Below, piece by piece: positions 9,249 to 18,178 of a stretch of DNA of 64,000 bases; position 1 is the first letter of the stretch; each line of letters opens with the position of its first letter. The stretch is taken from positions 600,001 to 664,000 of the forward strand of contig NZ_CP042593.1 in NCBI RefSeq assembly GCF_007995155.1, written 5' to 3'. Source of the stretch: Cytobacillus dafuensis (GTDB taxonomy: Bacteria > Bacillota > Bacilli > Bacillales > Cytobacillaceae). Position numbers and translations under genes: made by a program. The notes beneath the pieces were generated by a model that had not been told where the DNA came from, did no database searches, and saw only the letters and a program-made list of their open reading frames with translations.

Positions 9249-9932
9249 GTGATTGGCTGTTTATGTATTCATGGCTTTACAGGTGCTCCATCTGAGGTTG
9301 AGCCTCTCGTAGCCTATTTAAAAAAGCGTACGAATTGGGAAATTGCAGTTCCGACATTGCCTGGCCATGGTGAAACTCTTTCCTTAAAAGGAATAGAATA
9401 TAAAAACTGGATTGAGCATGCTGAGCAAGAATTACAGCGACTTATCGAAAAATGTGAAACCGTTTATGTCATTGGTTTTTCAATGGGTGGTTTAATTGCA
9501 AGCTATTTAGCCGTGCATTATCCAGTAAAAAAGCTGGTTTTACTTAGTGCAGCAGCATTATATGTAAGTCCAAAGATTTTATTTAGAGATATGGGTGAAA
9601 TGGTAAAAGATCTCTTCAGAGGTCGCTTGTCAGAAAATGAAATGTTTATAAGATATAAGCGAAAAATTAAAGCAACTCCCATTACAGCGACCCTTCAATT
9701 TCGAAGACTAGTTGCAGCGATCAGGCCGATTTTGAATCAAGTCACAATCCCAACTCTTATTGCGCAGGGAGAAATTGATGGAGTCGTGCCTCCAAAGAGT
9801 GCGCAATACCTCTATCAAAATATTGGAACGACAGCTAAAAAGCTTATTTACTTAAAAGAATCTAAACACCTTATTTGCCATAGTAAGGAAAAGGAAAAGC
9901 TCTTTACTGAAATTCATCATTTTTTAAGCTAA
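9249..9932 (+). CDS. Alpha/beta-hydrolase, carboxylesterase (Est30-like)
   Basis: About 227 residues with the oxyanion loop HGFTGAPSEV, nucleophile elbow GFSMGG, and the acid and base in IAQGEIDGVVPP and ESKHLICH, a full Ser-Asp-His triad. It resembles the small Bacillus/Geobacillus carboxylesterases of roughly 247 aa. The frame stays open upstream to 9087, but that part does not look like this family. GTG 9249 has GGTGGTG eight bases before it and a TATAAT at 9212-9217, so I start there. A terminator follows at 9950. Confidence 0.85.
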   Translation: MIGCLCIHGFTGAPSEVEPLVAYLKKRTNWEIAVPTLPGHGETLSLKGIEYKNWIEHAEQELQRLIEKCETVYVIGFSMGGLIASYLAVHYPVKKLVLLSAAALYVSPKILFRDMGEMVKDLFRGRLSENEMFIRYKRKIKATPITATLQFRRLVAAIRPILNQVTIPTLIAQGEIDGVVPPKSAQYLYQNIGTTAKKLIYLKESKHLICHSKEKEKLFTEIHHFLS

Positions 9933-9949
9933 TATTCGTAATGACAGAT

Positions 9950-10025
9950 AGCCTGTGATAAGTGACAGAATGGAAATCCGCTTTTGAGGGATTGCTTTCT
10001 GCTCACTTCTTGCAGGCTTTTTTTA
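9950..10025 (+). terminator. Long-stem terminator after the esterase gene
   Basis: AGCCTG (9950-9955) pairs with CAGGCT (10013-10018), with an inner AAGTGA/TCACTT stem, followed by TTTTTTT. The apical part is a large loop. Confidence 0.7.
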
Positions 10026-10104
10026 AAAGACCAGGAAAGTTTTTCTGCAACAAATCTAAATGAAAAATAGTCCGAAATGATGAGTTAACTCTTTCTTCCT
10101 TCCA

Positions 10105-10133
10105 TTGCAAACAGGCATGTATAGTGGTAAAAT
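10105..10133 (+). promoter_or_regulatory. Sigma-A promoter for the cshA leader
   Basis: TTGCAA (10105-10110), a 17-bp spacer, then TAAAAT (10128-10133). It would give an untranslated leader of about 240 nt before cshA. Confidence 0.65.
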
Positions 10134-10172
10134 GAACAACAAAGTGCCAAGAGGATTTTCTTTTGAAACCTG

Positions 10173-10202
10173 GACATACTCCTGTTGGAGAATGTCTTTT
10201 TT
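10173..10202 (+). terminator. Terminator-like hairpin inside the cshA leader
   Basis: GACATACTCC pairs with GGAGAATGTC around TGTT (one A-A mismatch), followed directly by six T. It sits about 35 nt after the predicted start site and 170 nt before the gene, the layout of an attenuator. No known riboswitch is recognised in the leader. Confidence 0.6.
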
Positions 10203-10375
10203 CACTTCTATTTAGATTAAATGGGTGCGGAAACTTTATAGATCAGTTTTTGGGCAATTATTATTAAATTATACAATGAACGTATTCCTCACCTTAATTT
10301 TCATTAAAGGGTATCAACTCCAATATCGGTTACATTTTTATTCACTAGTTTTAATTTAGAAGGAGAATGAACACA

Positions 10376-11848
10376 TTGACAAAGTTTCAAGATTTAGGCA
10401 TTAGCCCTGCAACGATGAAGTCATTGAAGAGAATGGGATTTGAAGAAGCAACACCGATACAAGCACAAACGATTCCTTTGAGCTTAGAAAGTAAAGATTT
10501 GATCGGACAAGCTCAAACGGGTACAGGAAAAACAGCCGCGTTTGGAATTCCTATGATTGATAAAATTGATATTGAAAAGGATGTTATTCAAGGTATCGTT
10601 ATTGCACCAACACGTGAGCTTGCGATACAAGTATCAGAAGAATTATACAAAATTGGTTATGGGAAAAGAACAAAAGTATTAGCTATTTACGGCGGACAAG
10701 ATATTAATCGCCAAATTCGTGCTTTGAAAAATCGCCCGCATATCATTGTTGGTACGCCTGGACGAATTTTAGACCATATTAACCGTAAAACTTTGCGCCT
10801 TGAAAATGTTCATACAGCGATTCTTGATGAGGCAGATGAAATGCTGAATATGGGCTTTATTGAGGATATTGAGGCCATTCTTGCACAAATTCCTGAAGAG
10901 CGCCAAACATTATTATTCTCAGCGACAATGCCGCCTCCAATTCAAAGAATGGCTGAACGTTTCATGAAGGATCCTCAAATCGTTCGTGTAAAGACAAAGG
11001 AAGTAACAGTTCCTTTAATTGAACAGTACTATGTAGAAGTACAGGAAAGAAGCAAATTTGATATTTTGACAAGACTTCTTGATATACAGTCTCCTGAGCT
11101 TGCTATTATATTCGGACGCACAAAGCGCAGAGTCGACGAGCTTTCAGAGGCATTAAATCTAAGAGGCTATAATGCTGAAGGAATTCATGGGGATTTAAGC
11201 CAAGCAAAGCGTATTTCTGTATTACGGAAATTCAAAGAAGGTTCCATTGATGTTCTAGTAGCGACTGATGTAGCAGCGCGCGGTCTAGATATTTCTGGTG
11301 TCACACATGTATATAATTTTGATATTCCACAGGATCCTGAAAGCTATGTACACAGAATTGGCCGAACAGGACGTGCTGGAAAAACGGGTGTGGCGATGAC
11401 TTTTATCACCCCTAGGGAAAAGTCCTATTTACAAGTTGTTGAAAGAACGACAAAAAGAAAAATGGACAGAATGATGCCGCCAACTTTAGACGAAGCTCTT
11501 GAAGGTCAACAAAAAGCTGTTATTGAACGTATTTTGCAGTCGGTAGAATCGAATAATCTGCAATATTATAAGCAGGCAGCAGATGAGTTGTTAGAGCAGC
11601 AAGATGCAACGATCATTGTTCAGGCTGTATTGAAAATGCTAACAAAAGAGCCAGATACAACACCTGTTAAGTTAACGGAAGAAAAGCCGTTGCCTTCGAA
11701 AAGAGATCGTAGACCAGATGACCGAAACAGGTCCTATAGTGGTGGCCAAAGAGGAAGACAAAAAGCACCAGTAAGGTCTCGCCAAAGCTCTACAGGAAAA
11801 CGCCACAATAATGACAGAAACCGAAGCAATTCAAATAGTGTTCGTTAA
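10376..11848 (+). CDS. cshA: DEAD-box ATP-dependent RNA helicase CshA
   Basis: About 490 residues with Q-motif [11 protein letters not shown], Walker A AQTGTGKT (about 46-53), PTRELA, TPGR, DEAD (about 151-154), SAT, ARGLD and [13 protein letters not shown], plus a basic, Ser/Arg/Asn-rich tail as in the main Bacillus RNA-degradosome helicase. It unwinds RNA and acts in ribosome maturation and mRNA decay. ATG 10367 lies one base from AAGGAG, too close, so I prefer TTG 10376 with a 10-nt spacing. A long leader with a terminator-like hairpin precedes it, and ydbS-ydbT follow as in B. subtilis. Confidence 0.95.
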   Translation: MTKFQDLGISPATMKSLKRMGFEEATPIQAQTIPLSLESKDLIGQAQTGTGKTAAFGIPMIDKIDIEKDVIQGIVIAPTRELAIQVSEELYKIGYGKRTKVLAIYGGQDINRQIRALKNRPHIIVGTPGRILDHINRKTLRLENVHTAILDEADEMLNMGFIEDIEAILAQIPEERQTLLFSATMPPPIQRMAERFMKDPQIVRVKTKEVTVPLIEQYYVEVQERSKFDILTRLLDIQSPELAIIFGRTKRRVDELSEALNLRGYNAEGIHGDLSQAKRISVLRKFKEGSIDVLVATDVAARGLDISGVTHVYNFDIPQDPESYVHRIGRTGRAGKTGVAMTFITPREKSYLQVVERTTKRKMDRMMPPTLDEALEGQQKAVIERILQSVESNNLQYYKQAADELLEQQDATIIVQAVLKMLTKEPDTTPVKLTEEKPLPSKRDRRPDDRNRSYSGGQRGRQKAPVRSRQSSTGKRHNNDRNRSNSNSVR

Positions 11849-11852
11849 AGCA

Positions 11853-11885
11853 GAAGAGAGCATGCAGGCATGCTCTCTTCTTTTG
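11853..11885 (+). terminator. cshA terminator
   Basis: A perfect stem with GAAGAGAGCATG pairing to the complementary TGCTCTCTTC arm around CAGG, followed by TTTT. Confidence 0.9.
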
Positions 11886-11890
11886 TGCCA

Positions 11891-12023
11891 CGTTAAGAAA
11901 GTATAAATTGTCAGCGAAGAAGAAGATTCGACGTAGTTGCCAATTTTAGGAATTAAGTATAAGTGCAACTACGCCTCTGTCTTCGCCTTTCCAAGGCTCG
12001 CCAATCGGCGAGTTTTCTTTATC
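11891..12023. repeat. Structured repeat family C, copy 1
   Basis: Starts CGTTAAGAAAGTATAAATTG and ends GAGTTTTCTTTATC, matching 17856-18103 nearly base for base except for an insert in the second copy. Arms GCGAAGAAGAAGATTCGACG onward and GCAACTACGCCTCTGTCTTC form an imperfect inverted repeat, and GGCTCGCCAATCGGCGAG is a terminal hairpin. Confidence 0.8.
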
Positions 12024-12035
12024 GACAAAGCCTTC

Positions 12036-12446
12036 TTAAGCTTTTGTCATATTGAGATCCCATATGATCCCATAGGCATCTTTTACTTTTGCGTATTTTG
12101 CACCCCAGAAGGTATCTTGCAGCTCCATCAAAATAGAGCCGTTCTTACTTAAGCGATCATAAATCATTTGAATTTCTTCTTCGTTCTCGAATTCTAAAGC
12201 TAATGAGATGTTATTACCTAACTGTACGGAATCATTCAAAAATGAATCGGAAGCCATGAGGAATAGGTCGTCTTTTTTAAATTGTGCATGCATGACTCGA
12301 TCATCTGCTTCTGGTGGAGTTGGGAAATCTGCCTCACCGAAGGTTTGAAGATTCAATATTTCTCCTCCGAAAACTTCTTTATAATATTCTAGCGCCTCTT
12401 TTGCATTTCCGTTAAATGTTAAATATGGTGTTGCTTGACCTTTCAT
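12036..12446 (-). CDS. PhnB/YjdN-type VOC-fold protein
   Basis: 136 residues opening KGQATPYLTFNGNAKEALEY and containing VFGGEILNLQTFGEADFPTP, typical of the PhnB-like glyoxalase subfamily (sometimes called 3-demethylubiquinone methyltransferase-like). The usual end, AYGIIWDLNM, is present. The function of the family is unclear. I start at ATG 12446, eight bases after AGGAGTGAT. The frame stays open far upstream through repeat DNA, which is not coding. It is flanked by family C and family B repeats. Confidence 0.85.
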   Translation of the reverse strand: MKGQATPYLTFNGNAKEALEYYKEVFGGEILNLQTFGEADFPTPPEADDRVMHAQFKKDDLFLMASDSFLNDSVQLGNNISLALEFENEEEIQMIYDRLSKNGSILMELQDTFWGAKYAKVKDAYGIIWDLNMTKA

Positions 12447-12600
12447 ATGTATCACTCCTAAATTAATTTGATCTCTACCATATTTACCATTATATATACT
12501 TTCTAAACAAAAATAAAGAACAAATGTTCCTGTTAAAGAAAAAAATCCGAAAACATTTCCACTAATTAATGGTAAAATAAATAAAGTCATTTTCTTTATA

Positions 12601-12874
12601 AAATAAGAAAGCATAACTTTTCTCGAGTTTGAGAATTGTCTAGCTCCAGCGCCTACCCCCAACGTACAGGACGTACTAGTGTCGACAATGCGACAAGGAC
12701 GTCGCGTTTTTGTCGACCTCGAGGTCATAAGCCAGTCCGCCAAGAAAGTTAAAGAACAACTTTCCCGTCGGCCTGTCTTATGCTTGTCGGGGGTGAGCAC
12801 TAAGGAAAGCTGCTTTGAATAATCATCGCAGGAACAATCTGACTTTTGATTGTTTCGAAGGCGCTTGCGCTTTT
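12601..12874. repeat. Structured repeat family B, copy 1, with two inserted hairpin blocks
   Basis: Shares AGCTCCAGCGCCTACC, CTCGAGGTCATAAG, GTCCGCCAAGAAAGTTAAAG and GGCGCTTGCGCTTTTC with 24870-25031. The ends GCGCC/GGCGC pair. Relative to that copy it has an insert at about 12660-12717 holding GTACAGGACGTAC and GCGACAAGGACGTCGC, and another at about 12800-12860. Read on the minus strand the first insert gives hairpins with GTCCT loops. The rest of 12447-12901 holds no gene. Confidence 0.85.
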
Positions 12875-12901
12875 CTTAAATGAATTTTCAGGAGGTACAT
12901 C

Positions 12902-13381
12902 ATGATTTTGGAACCGCAAAAAAGAATATCTGAAAGAGGCTTGAAGGTATGGAGAATTTCGGGTGTCATCCATTCATTGTTTTCTCTTTTGCTTTCAGGG
13001 GGACTTATCGGACTAACGATTGCCTTTGATTGGCCCATTTGGATAATCGGAGCTGCACTTATTTTTTATGCCATTGATACATATTTATTTGTTATGCTCA
13101 TTCCTACATTGAGATGGAAGCGATGGAGGTATGAGGTACGAGAGAATGAAATTGAGCTGCAGCACGGTGTGTTTGTAATAAAAAGAACACTTGTGCCAAT
13201 GATTCGAGTTCAGCATGTTGATACGAAACAAGGGCCTATTTTGCGAAAATACAAGTTAGCAACTGTTGCTGTATCAACTGCTGCTACAGTCCATGAAATC
13301 CCGGCATTGGATATGAATGAGGCTGAGGAACTGCGATTCTTCATCTCGAAGCTTGCAAGGGTGGCTGATGAAGATGTCTGA
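12902..13381 (+). CDS. ydbS: Membrane protein with bacterial PH domain, YdbS-like
   Basis: 159 residues with two membrane helices (about 20-65, HSLFSLLLSGGLIGLTIAF then IIGAALIFYAIDTYLFVML) and one bPH2 domain, RYEVRENEIELQHGVFVIKR through IRVQHVDTKQGPILRKYKLA. The length equals the 159 aa I recall for B. subtilis YdbS. It overlaps ydbT by eight bases. The pair is conserved behind cshA. In Bacillus, YdbS/YdbT have been linked to tolerance of a bacteriocin (amylocyclicin), from memory. Confidence 0.88.
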   Translation: MILEPQKRISERGLKVWRISGVIHSLFSLLLSGGLIGLTIAFDWPIWIIGAALIFYAIDTYLFVMLIPTLRWKRWRYEVRENEIELQHGVFVIKRTLVPMIRVQHVDTKQGPILRKYKLATVAVSTAATVHEIPALDMNEAEELRFFISKLARVADEDV

Positions 13382-14801
13382 ACCGAAAAGACTCCATCCT
13401 ATTTCAACAGTTGTTAATGCCTTAAAACAATTAAAGGACTTAATCATCCCCTTTCTTGTTTTTGTTGTATTCGGCAGTAAAAATGGTGGCTTTCAACTGA
13501 TTTTTCCAGCCGTTATCGTTGTAATTGTACTTATTGGCGGAATTCTATCTTGGTTAAGATATACCTATCGTTTGGAAGAGGGCGAGCTGCGGATCGAATA
13601 TGGTATTTTTGTGCGAAAAAGGAGATATATTCCATTCGAACGCATACAGAGTCTTGATTTATCGGAAGGTATTTTACAGCGGCCATTTGGTTTAGTAAGG
13701 GTGAAGGTAGAAACAGCAGGCTCTAGTAAAGGAGAGGCTGAAGCGGTACTAACTGCAATACCGAAAGAAGAAGCAAATCTTATTCAACAGACAATATTTT
13801 CTGCCAAGAACGAGGCTAATCATACTCATACAGAGGAAAATGTTGAAAAGAGCAGGGATGAAACACTGTACAAAATATCCACTAATGAGCTATTTCTCCT
13901 TGCATCTACATCTGGGGGAGCCGGTGTCGTTCTATCAGCTGTAGCGGCATTCGTATCCCAATTTGAAGAAATTATCCCGTATGATAAAGTATTTAATCGT
14001 TTTGAAAGCTTTATTGCAAGTGGAGTAATTTTAATAAGTATTCTTGTATTTATTGGCTTTTTAATTGCATGGGCAATTGCTTTAGTCAGAACGATGGTTA
14101 AGTATGCTGGATTTACTGTAAATAAAGCAGGCGAAGATCTTATTATTACAAGAGGACTTTTAGAAAAGCGTCAGCTGACAATCCCTTTACATCGAATTCA
14201 AGCAGTTCGAGTATCAGAAAATTTAATTAGACAGCCGCTTGGCTATTGTACCGTTTTTCTTGAAAGTGCAGGTGGTTCAGCTTTAGATGCAGAAAGCTCT
14301 AAAGTTATGATTTTGCCGATTGTTAAGAAAAATAGAGTATCTGAGATATTATCTCCGTATTTAACCGATTATCATTTTGAGCCTGGTATCACCCCTGCTC
14401 CAATTAGGGCTTTAAAAAGATATTTATTAAGAGGATTGCTTTGGAGTTTGCCAGTAGCAGCTATTCCAGTCATATTTTTTAGACCATGGGGATATTTAGC
14501 GCTTCTGTTAGTTGTCATTTCCGCTATAGTATCTTATTTTAATTTTAAAGACGCAGGATGGAATTTGGATCATCATCAGCTTACGTTAAGATTTCGTACG
14601 ATAAATAAAAATACGATTTTTATGAAGAGAAGTCGTATTCAATCTTTAAGCATTAAGGAAAGCCATTTTCAAAGGAAAAAGGAACTGGCAACCATTCATG
14701 CTAAGGTTATGTCAGGTTCAGGAGGAACAGGCGGTAAGGTGGTTGATTTGGAGAAAGAGGATGTATACGAGTTATATAAATGGTATTCCTATACAAAGTA
14801 A
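13374..14801 (+). CDS. ydbT: Membrane protein with tandem bacterial PH domains, YdbT-like
   Basis: About 475 residues with alternating membrane helix pairs and three bPH2 domains. The first contains YRLEEGELRIEYGIFVRKRR, the second VNKAGEDLIITRGLLEKRQL and the third HHQLTLRFRTINKNTIFMKR; each carries the I-x-R-I-Q-x-[VL] strand. It forms an operon with ydbS, and the two products are expected to act together in the membrane. I start at ATG 13374, about nine bases after AAGGGTGG; ATG 13368 is also possible. Confidence 0.88.
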   Translation: MSEPKRLHPISTVVNALKQLKDLIIPFLVFVVFGSKNGGFQLIFPAVIVVIVLIGGILSWLRYTYRLEEGELRIEYGIFVRKRRYIPFERIQSLDLSEGILQRPFGLVRVKVETAGSSKGEAEAVLTAIPKEEANLIQQTIFSAKNEANHTHTEENVEKSRDETLYKISTNELFLLASTSGGAGVVLSAVAAFVSQFEEIIPYDKVFNRFESFIASGVILISILVFIGFLIAWAIALVRTMVKYAGFTVNKAGEDLIITRGLLEKRQLTIPLHRIQAVRVSENLIRQPLGYCTVFLESAGGSALDAESSKVMILPIVKKNRVSEILSPYLTDYHFEPGITPAPIRALKRYLLRGLLWSLPVAAIPVIFFRPWGYLALLLVVISAIVSYFNFKDAGWNLDHHQLTLRFRTINKNTIFMKRSRIQSLSIKESHFQRKKELATIHAKVMSGSGGTGGKVVDLEKEDVYELYKWYSYTK

Positions 14802-14825
14802 GCGCCGAAATGGCGCTTTTTTTAT
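14801..14825 (+). terminator. ydbST terminator
   Basis: AGCGCC/GGCGCT stem with a GAAAT loop followed by eight T, starting inside the ydbT stop codon. Confidence 0.9.
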
Positions 14826-15133
14826 TATGATAAAATTCCTATAAGAATGACAAAATTTTGTGACAAAAATCCTTATTTAAATCTAGCTAAAACATTCCAA
14901 ATACCTATATAATAATAGTAATTTGTTAAAATGAGACAAAAATTGTAATTCCGTTAAAAGATTCATAGTAAGATCGGTAGTGAAAATGGACTAGCTTTCT
15001 TTAAGATGCAAGCCTACTCCGAGTGATTGATTTTACCCTTCCGCTTCCCGAAGGATAGATTGATGAGAGCTCAAATTGCGTCCTTTAGAAATATGGTCGA
15101 AGTGGATAATGTGGAACACAGGAGGGAATGGAC
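14826..15133 (+). other. Intergenic leader before the chemoreceptor gene
   Basis: About 300 bp without a gene. A short hairpin, CCTTCCGCTTCCCGAAGG, lies near 15039-15056. TAAA-N15-TCGGTAGT near 14957 loosely recalls a sigma-D motility promoter (TAAA-N15-GCCGATAA) but does not match well. No known riboswitch is recognised. Confidence 0.35.
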
Positions 15134-16105
15134 ATGTTTGCGACAAAGAAAAAAAATAATCAGCTGCTAGAGGAAAATTTAGAATTAAAAAACCGTTTAA
15201 AAATTATTTTTGAGAAGGCTCAAAATGATGAAGAATTTCTTAATAATTTTATTAATAACTTTAATAACGAATTAAATATTGCTATTGAACAGCATGAAAA
15301 AGTAAATGGACAGCATAATGCCCTTGCTGAATTAGTCGAAAAAATTATGGAACGTTTTGATAAAGTGAATGATATTAGCCAATTGTCTTATGATAAATCA
15401 CTAGGATTACATGAAAAAGGTCAAAATTTAATTGAGTCGACTATTGATATGGTAAAGATTTCAGAGGAAGGAAGAGATTCTGTCAGTAAGGTAGAAGGTC
15501 TAATTGCCAAGCTAGGAGAACAATTAAATGAAACCTCAGAGAAAATGAATCAATTAAATGAACGATCAAAGGAAATTGAAATGATTGTGAAAGTAATTAA
15601 AGAAATTGCTGACCAAACCAATTTATTAGCGCTTAATGCATCTATTGAAGCAGCAAGGGCTGGCGAACATGGCAAGGGTTTTGCGGTAGTTGCTGAAGAA
15701 GTTAGAAAACTTGCGGAAAATACGGCAGAAAGCACTCATAATATTAGCGTCCTCACACAAAATATTCAAAAAGATATCGAGGATTCTTTACAGTCAACAA
15801 GTAGAAGTACGGGATTAATCGAGGACGGAATCCAGCTAAGCACAGATACGACTAGTAAAATTAATTACATATTAACTTTCATCAATAATGTTCAATCTGA
15901 GGTAAAGGACGTCATTAGCACGATTGAGGAGCAAAGGAATTTCTCTAATGACGTTATGGATGAAATAAAAGAAACAAAATCGATTTTTGAACAGGCGAAT
16001 GAATTGATTACTCGACATATTCATGATGCAAGCATTGTTGATGAGAAATTAGAAGTTGGAATCAAGCAAATTGCGGAATTAAGTAATTGGGGTAAAGAGC
16101 TGTAG
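15134..16105 (+). CDS. Soluble methyl-accepting chemotaxis protein
   Basis: 323 residues without a membrane segment. The N-terminal third is coiled coil with no recognised sensor domain; from about residue 100 it is MCP signalling helix, with the hairpin tip [20 protein letters not shown] followed by [20 protein letters not shown], the CheA/CheW contact site. It is therefore a cytoplasmic chemoreceptor, similar in layout to small soluble Bacillus transducers. I start at ATG 15134, seven bases after GGAGGG; ATG 15128 is too close to it. No che or fli genes are near. Confidence 0.9.
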   Translation: MFATKKKNNQLLEENLELKNRLKIIFEKAQNDEEFLNNFINNFNNELNIAIEQHEKVNGQHNALAELVEKIMERFDKVNDISQLSYDKSLGLHEKGQNLIESTIDMVKISEEGRDSVSKVEGLIAKLGEQLNETSEKMNQLNERSKEIEMIVKVIKEIADQTNLLALNASIEAARAGEHGKGFAVVAEEVRKLAENTAESTHNISVLTQNIQKDIEDSLQSTSRSTGLIEDGIQLSTDTTSKINYILTFINNVQSEVKDVISTIEEQRNFSNDVMDEIKETKSIFEQANELITRHIHDASIVDEKLEVGIKQIAELSNWGKEL

Positions 16106-16131
16106 GGAAATCAGTGTAACAGTTTAATTAG

Positions 16132-16163
16132 AAAAAGAGCATCAAATTTTGATGCTCTTTTTA
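16132..16163. terminator. Bidirectional terminator
   Basis: AAAAAGAGCATCAAA pairs with TTTTGATGCTCTTTTT between the convergent chemoreceptor and lipoprotein genes. Confidence 0.9.
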
Positions 16164-16186
16164 ACTTCGTATATTGAATATAAATA

Positions 16187-16909
16187 TTAATTAACCTCTA
16201 TAACAAATGTGTAGGACACTTCACCGTTAGACCATTTTGCTACTACTTCATAAATATACCGGCCCTTATTTGCTGGAAATGTAATTTGTTTTCCCTCCAA
16301 AGCTATTTTCTTTCTATCAGAATCCCATAAATACGCACTTAAATTTGGGTTTTGTTCAATCTCAATGGTCGCTTTACTATTCGGTTCCACAACAATTGCT
16401 TTGAAATTTTCTGCAATCTGTGTAGGGGATGCGGCGTCAGTTTGAGTAGTTTGATTGCCTTTTTTCCACTCAAAGCCTCCCCTAGTCATTTCATATCGGG
16501 TTTCATTGATTTTAACAATACCTTTTAAATCAGGTGGGAATTTCTCATTTTTAAAATTGAATTTTGGTAAAGAGTGTTGAACAGTTTCGTTTCCGCTATG
16601 GGAATGTTCAATATGTAATGCATTAGCTTGAGCTGGATATGATTCATCAATCCCACCATCTATCCAAATGACAACTTCTTGCCCTTTTTTATAATTATTG
16701 ATATCTTCGTTGTCGTTTAATGTTACCCAAATTAAGCCGGTTTCTGCATCATCAACTAAAATACGGCTTCCCTCAATGTCTATCTGTGTAATGATGCCCT
16801 TTTTATCATATTCTCCTTTAACAGTATCTTCCTCTTGAATACAGCCTACTAAGGTAAAACATAATAGAATTAAAAAAGTGAAATGTTTTTTAATATGAAT
16901 TTTATTCAC
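16187..16909 (-). CDS. Lipoprotein with DUF3221-like domain
   Basis: 240 residues with a lipoprotein signal (about 1-23, lipobox LVGC) for membrane anchoring by Cys. After it comes a beta-rich domain, GIITQIDIEGSRILVDDAE...LIWVTL, resembling DUF3221, then a C-terminal Ig-like half ending FPANKGRYIYEVVAKWSNGE. Function unknown. The apparent start is GTG 16909, but GGGG lies immediately against it and the sequence two bases upstream already belongs to repeat family A, so insertion of the repeat may have replaced the native start region. Confidence 0.8.
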   Translation of the reverse strand: MNKIHIKKHFTFLILLCFTLVGCIQEEDTVKGEYDKKGIITQIDIEGSRILVDDAETGLIWVTLNDNEDINNYKKGQEVVIWIDGGIDESYPAQANALHIEHSHSGNETVQHSLPKFNFKNEKFPPDLKGIVKINETRYEMTRGGFEWKKGNQTTQTDAASPTQIAENFKAIVVEPNSKATIEIEQNPNLSAYLWDSDRKKIALEGKQITFPANKGRYIYEVVAKWSNGEVSYTFVIEVN

Positions 16910-16910
16910 C

Positions 16911-17067
16911 CCTTTTATCCCGCATTAACGGGCAGTAAGACCCCCACCTCAAGATTGAGAGAGAAGCGAGGAAGATAGGTGGGGGACAACTGCCCGTAAA
17001 AGCCCGATTGGTTCAACTAACCATCAGTGGGGATGAAAAAAACCCCACTGATGGAAGTTTCACTTTA
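16911..17067 (+). repeat. Structured repeat family A, copy 2 (no hairpin modules)
   Basis: Has both long stems: GGGCAGTAAGACCCCCACCT pairs with AGGTGGGGGA...CTGCCCGT, and CCATCAGTGGGGATGAAA pairs with CCCCACTGATGG. It carries neither module X nor module Y. It begins two bases from the start codon of the divergent lipoprotein gene. Confidence 0.85.
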
Positions 17068-17098
17068 CCTTAGTAGACGAGGAATGTTAATAAAGGTT

Positions 17099-17701
17099 TC
17101 ACTTAAGAAGTTTCCCTTTTTTAGACAGTAATGCTAAGCCTAATAGAAAACCTGTAAGGAGTCCGAATAAGTGGGCAGTTACATTGATATTTGGCTGTAA
17201 AAAGGTCATGATCAACCCGATGACCATAATCGTTAAGATGATCTGTGAATTTCCTTTTGATATAAGATCTTTTCTGATCTTCGTAGCTGCAGCGTAAAAA
17301 CCGAATAAACCAAAGATGGCCCCGCTTGAACCGACGTGTATGTAAGTTAGTGGTTCCAGAACAAGCGTCGCGACATTTGCTGCAATGCCTGAGATGAGAT
17401 AAACGAAAATAAATTTCCATTTTCCAATCATTTGTTCTAAAGCAGGTCCAAAAAGGACAAGGGAAAAACTATTAAAAAGCATATGAGGAAAATCGCTATG
17501 CATAAAAATTGGTGTGATTAGGCGCCAATACTGCCCCTCTACAATATAAAGGTTAACCCCGGCAAAATTCTCATAAAGCCATAAATTCGGGAAAAATGGC
17601 AAGACTGAAATGAAATAAAGTACAATATGAATAGTGATGATAATAGAAACAATCGGATAAAAACGTAAAAATTCTTTAAAGCTTTCCGTCCTTGTAAACA
17701 T
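17099..17701 (-). CDS. ydcA: Rhomboid intramembrane serine protease
   Basis: 200 residues with about six membrane helices. The catalytic serine is in GSSGAIFG and the catalytic histidine in VTAHLFGLLTG; HMLFNSFSLVLFGPALE is the conserved second helix. It cleaves membrane-spanning substrates within the bilayer; the substrate is unknown. It sits between ydbT and acpS on the opposite strand, matching the place of ydcA in B. subtilis. The stretch upstream of it, 17702-18178, contains only repeats. Confidence 0.93.
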   Translation of the reverse strand: MFTRTESFKEFLRFYPIVSIIITIHIVLYFISVLPFFPNLWLYENFAGVNLYIVEGQYWRLITPIFMHSDFPHMLFNSFSLVLFGPALEQMIGKWKFIFVYLISGIAANVATLVLEPLTYIHVGSSGAIFGLFGFYAAATKIRKDLISKGNSQIILTIMVIGLIMTFLQPNINVTAHLFGLLTGFLLGLALLSKKGKLLK

Positions 17702-17749
17702 AAGGTTCCTCTTTTCTCAGCTAACAGGATAATTTAAGTCTATTAGCGT

Positions 17750-17853
17750 ACTAAAGTAAATTGTGTGTTCATTTAAATATCTGCTAATAAGATCGCATAA
17801 GAAAAACTAAGGCATTTGCCAAAAAGGACTTGGCGAACGCCAAGTTTTTCTAA
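17750..17853. repeat. Structured repeat family D, copy 1
   Basis: CTAAAGTAAA at the start, then a hairpin region in which AGAAAAACT pairs with AGTTTTTCT around GGCATTTGCC and CTTGGCGAACGCCAAG. The same layout with compensated arms (AGAAAGACT/AGTCTTTCT) occurs at 32768-32871. It is joined end to end with the following family C element. Confidence 0.7.
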
Positions 17854-17855
17854 CA

Positions 17856-18103
17856 CGTTAAGAAAGTATAAATTGTCAGCGCAGAAGATGATCTGACGTA
17901 GTTTCGATTTTAGGAATTAAGTACGACGGACAGGATGTCCTAGTCGGGCGAATGCCACAGGATAAGGAAAGCTTCGTTAGAGATACATGGCACGACCAAA
18001 AGAGAAGCTTTTGGGAGGACGTGGCATACATGAGCGCGATAAGTGCAACTACGCCTCTGTCTTAGCCTTTCCAAGGCTCGCCAATCGGCGAGTTTTCTTT
18101 ATC
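17856..18103. repeat. Structured repeat family C, copy 2, with inserted hairpin module
   Basis: Matches 11891-12023 at both ends. An insert of about 115 bp (roughly 17924-18040) splits it. Read on the minus strand the insert holds GGAC-ATCCT-GTCC, again an RUCCU-loop hairpin, plus a longer stem built on AGAAGCTTTTGGGAGGACG and its partner. Confidence 0.8.
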
Positions 18104-18178
18104 ATTATCACGCTATCTGCGATAATATCTTTACTATTGTTTATGCTCATATTATATGAAATAGAAGGAAGATGAAAG

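Noticed and set aside
12447..12800. Upstream extension of the PhnB-like frame to 254 residues
   Set aside because: The extension is translated repeat family B; a good ribosome site and ATG stand at 12446.
14957..14984. Sigma-D promoter before the chemoreceptor
   Set aside because: Only the TAAA half fits; the -10 differs at several positions.
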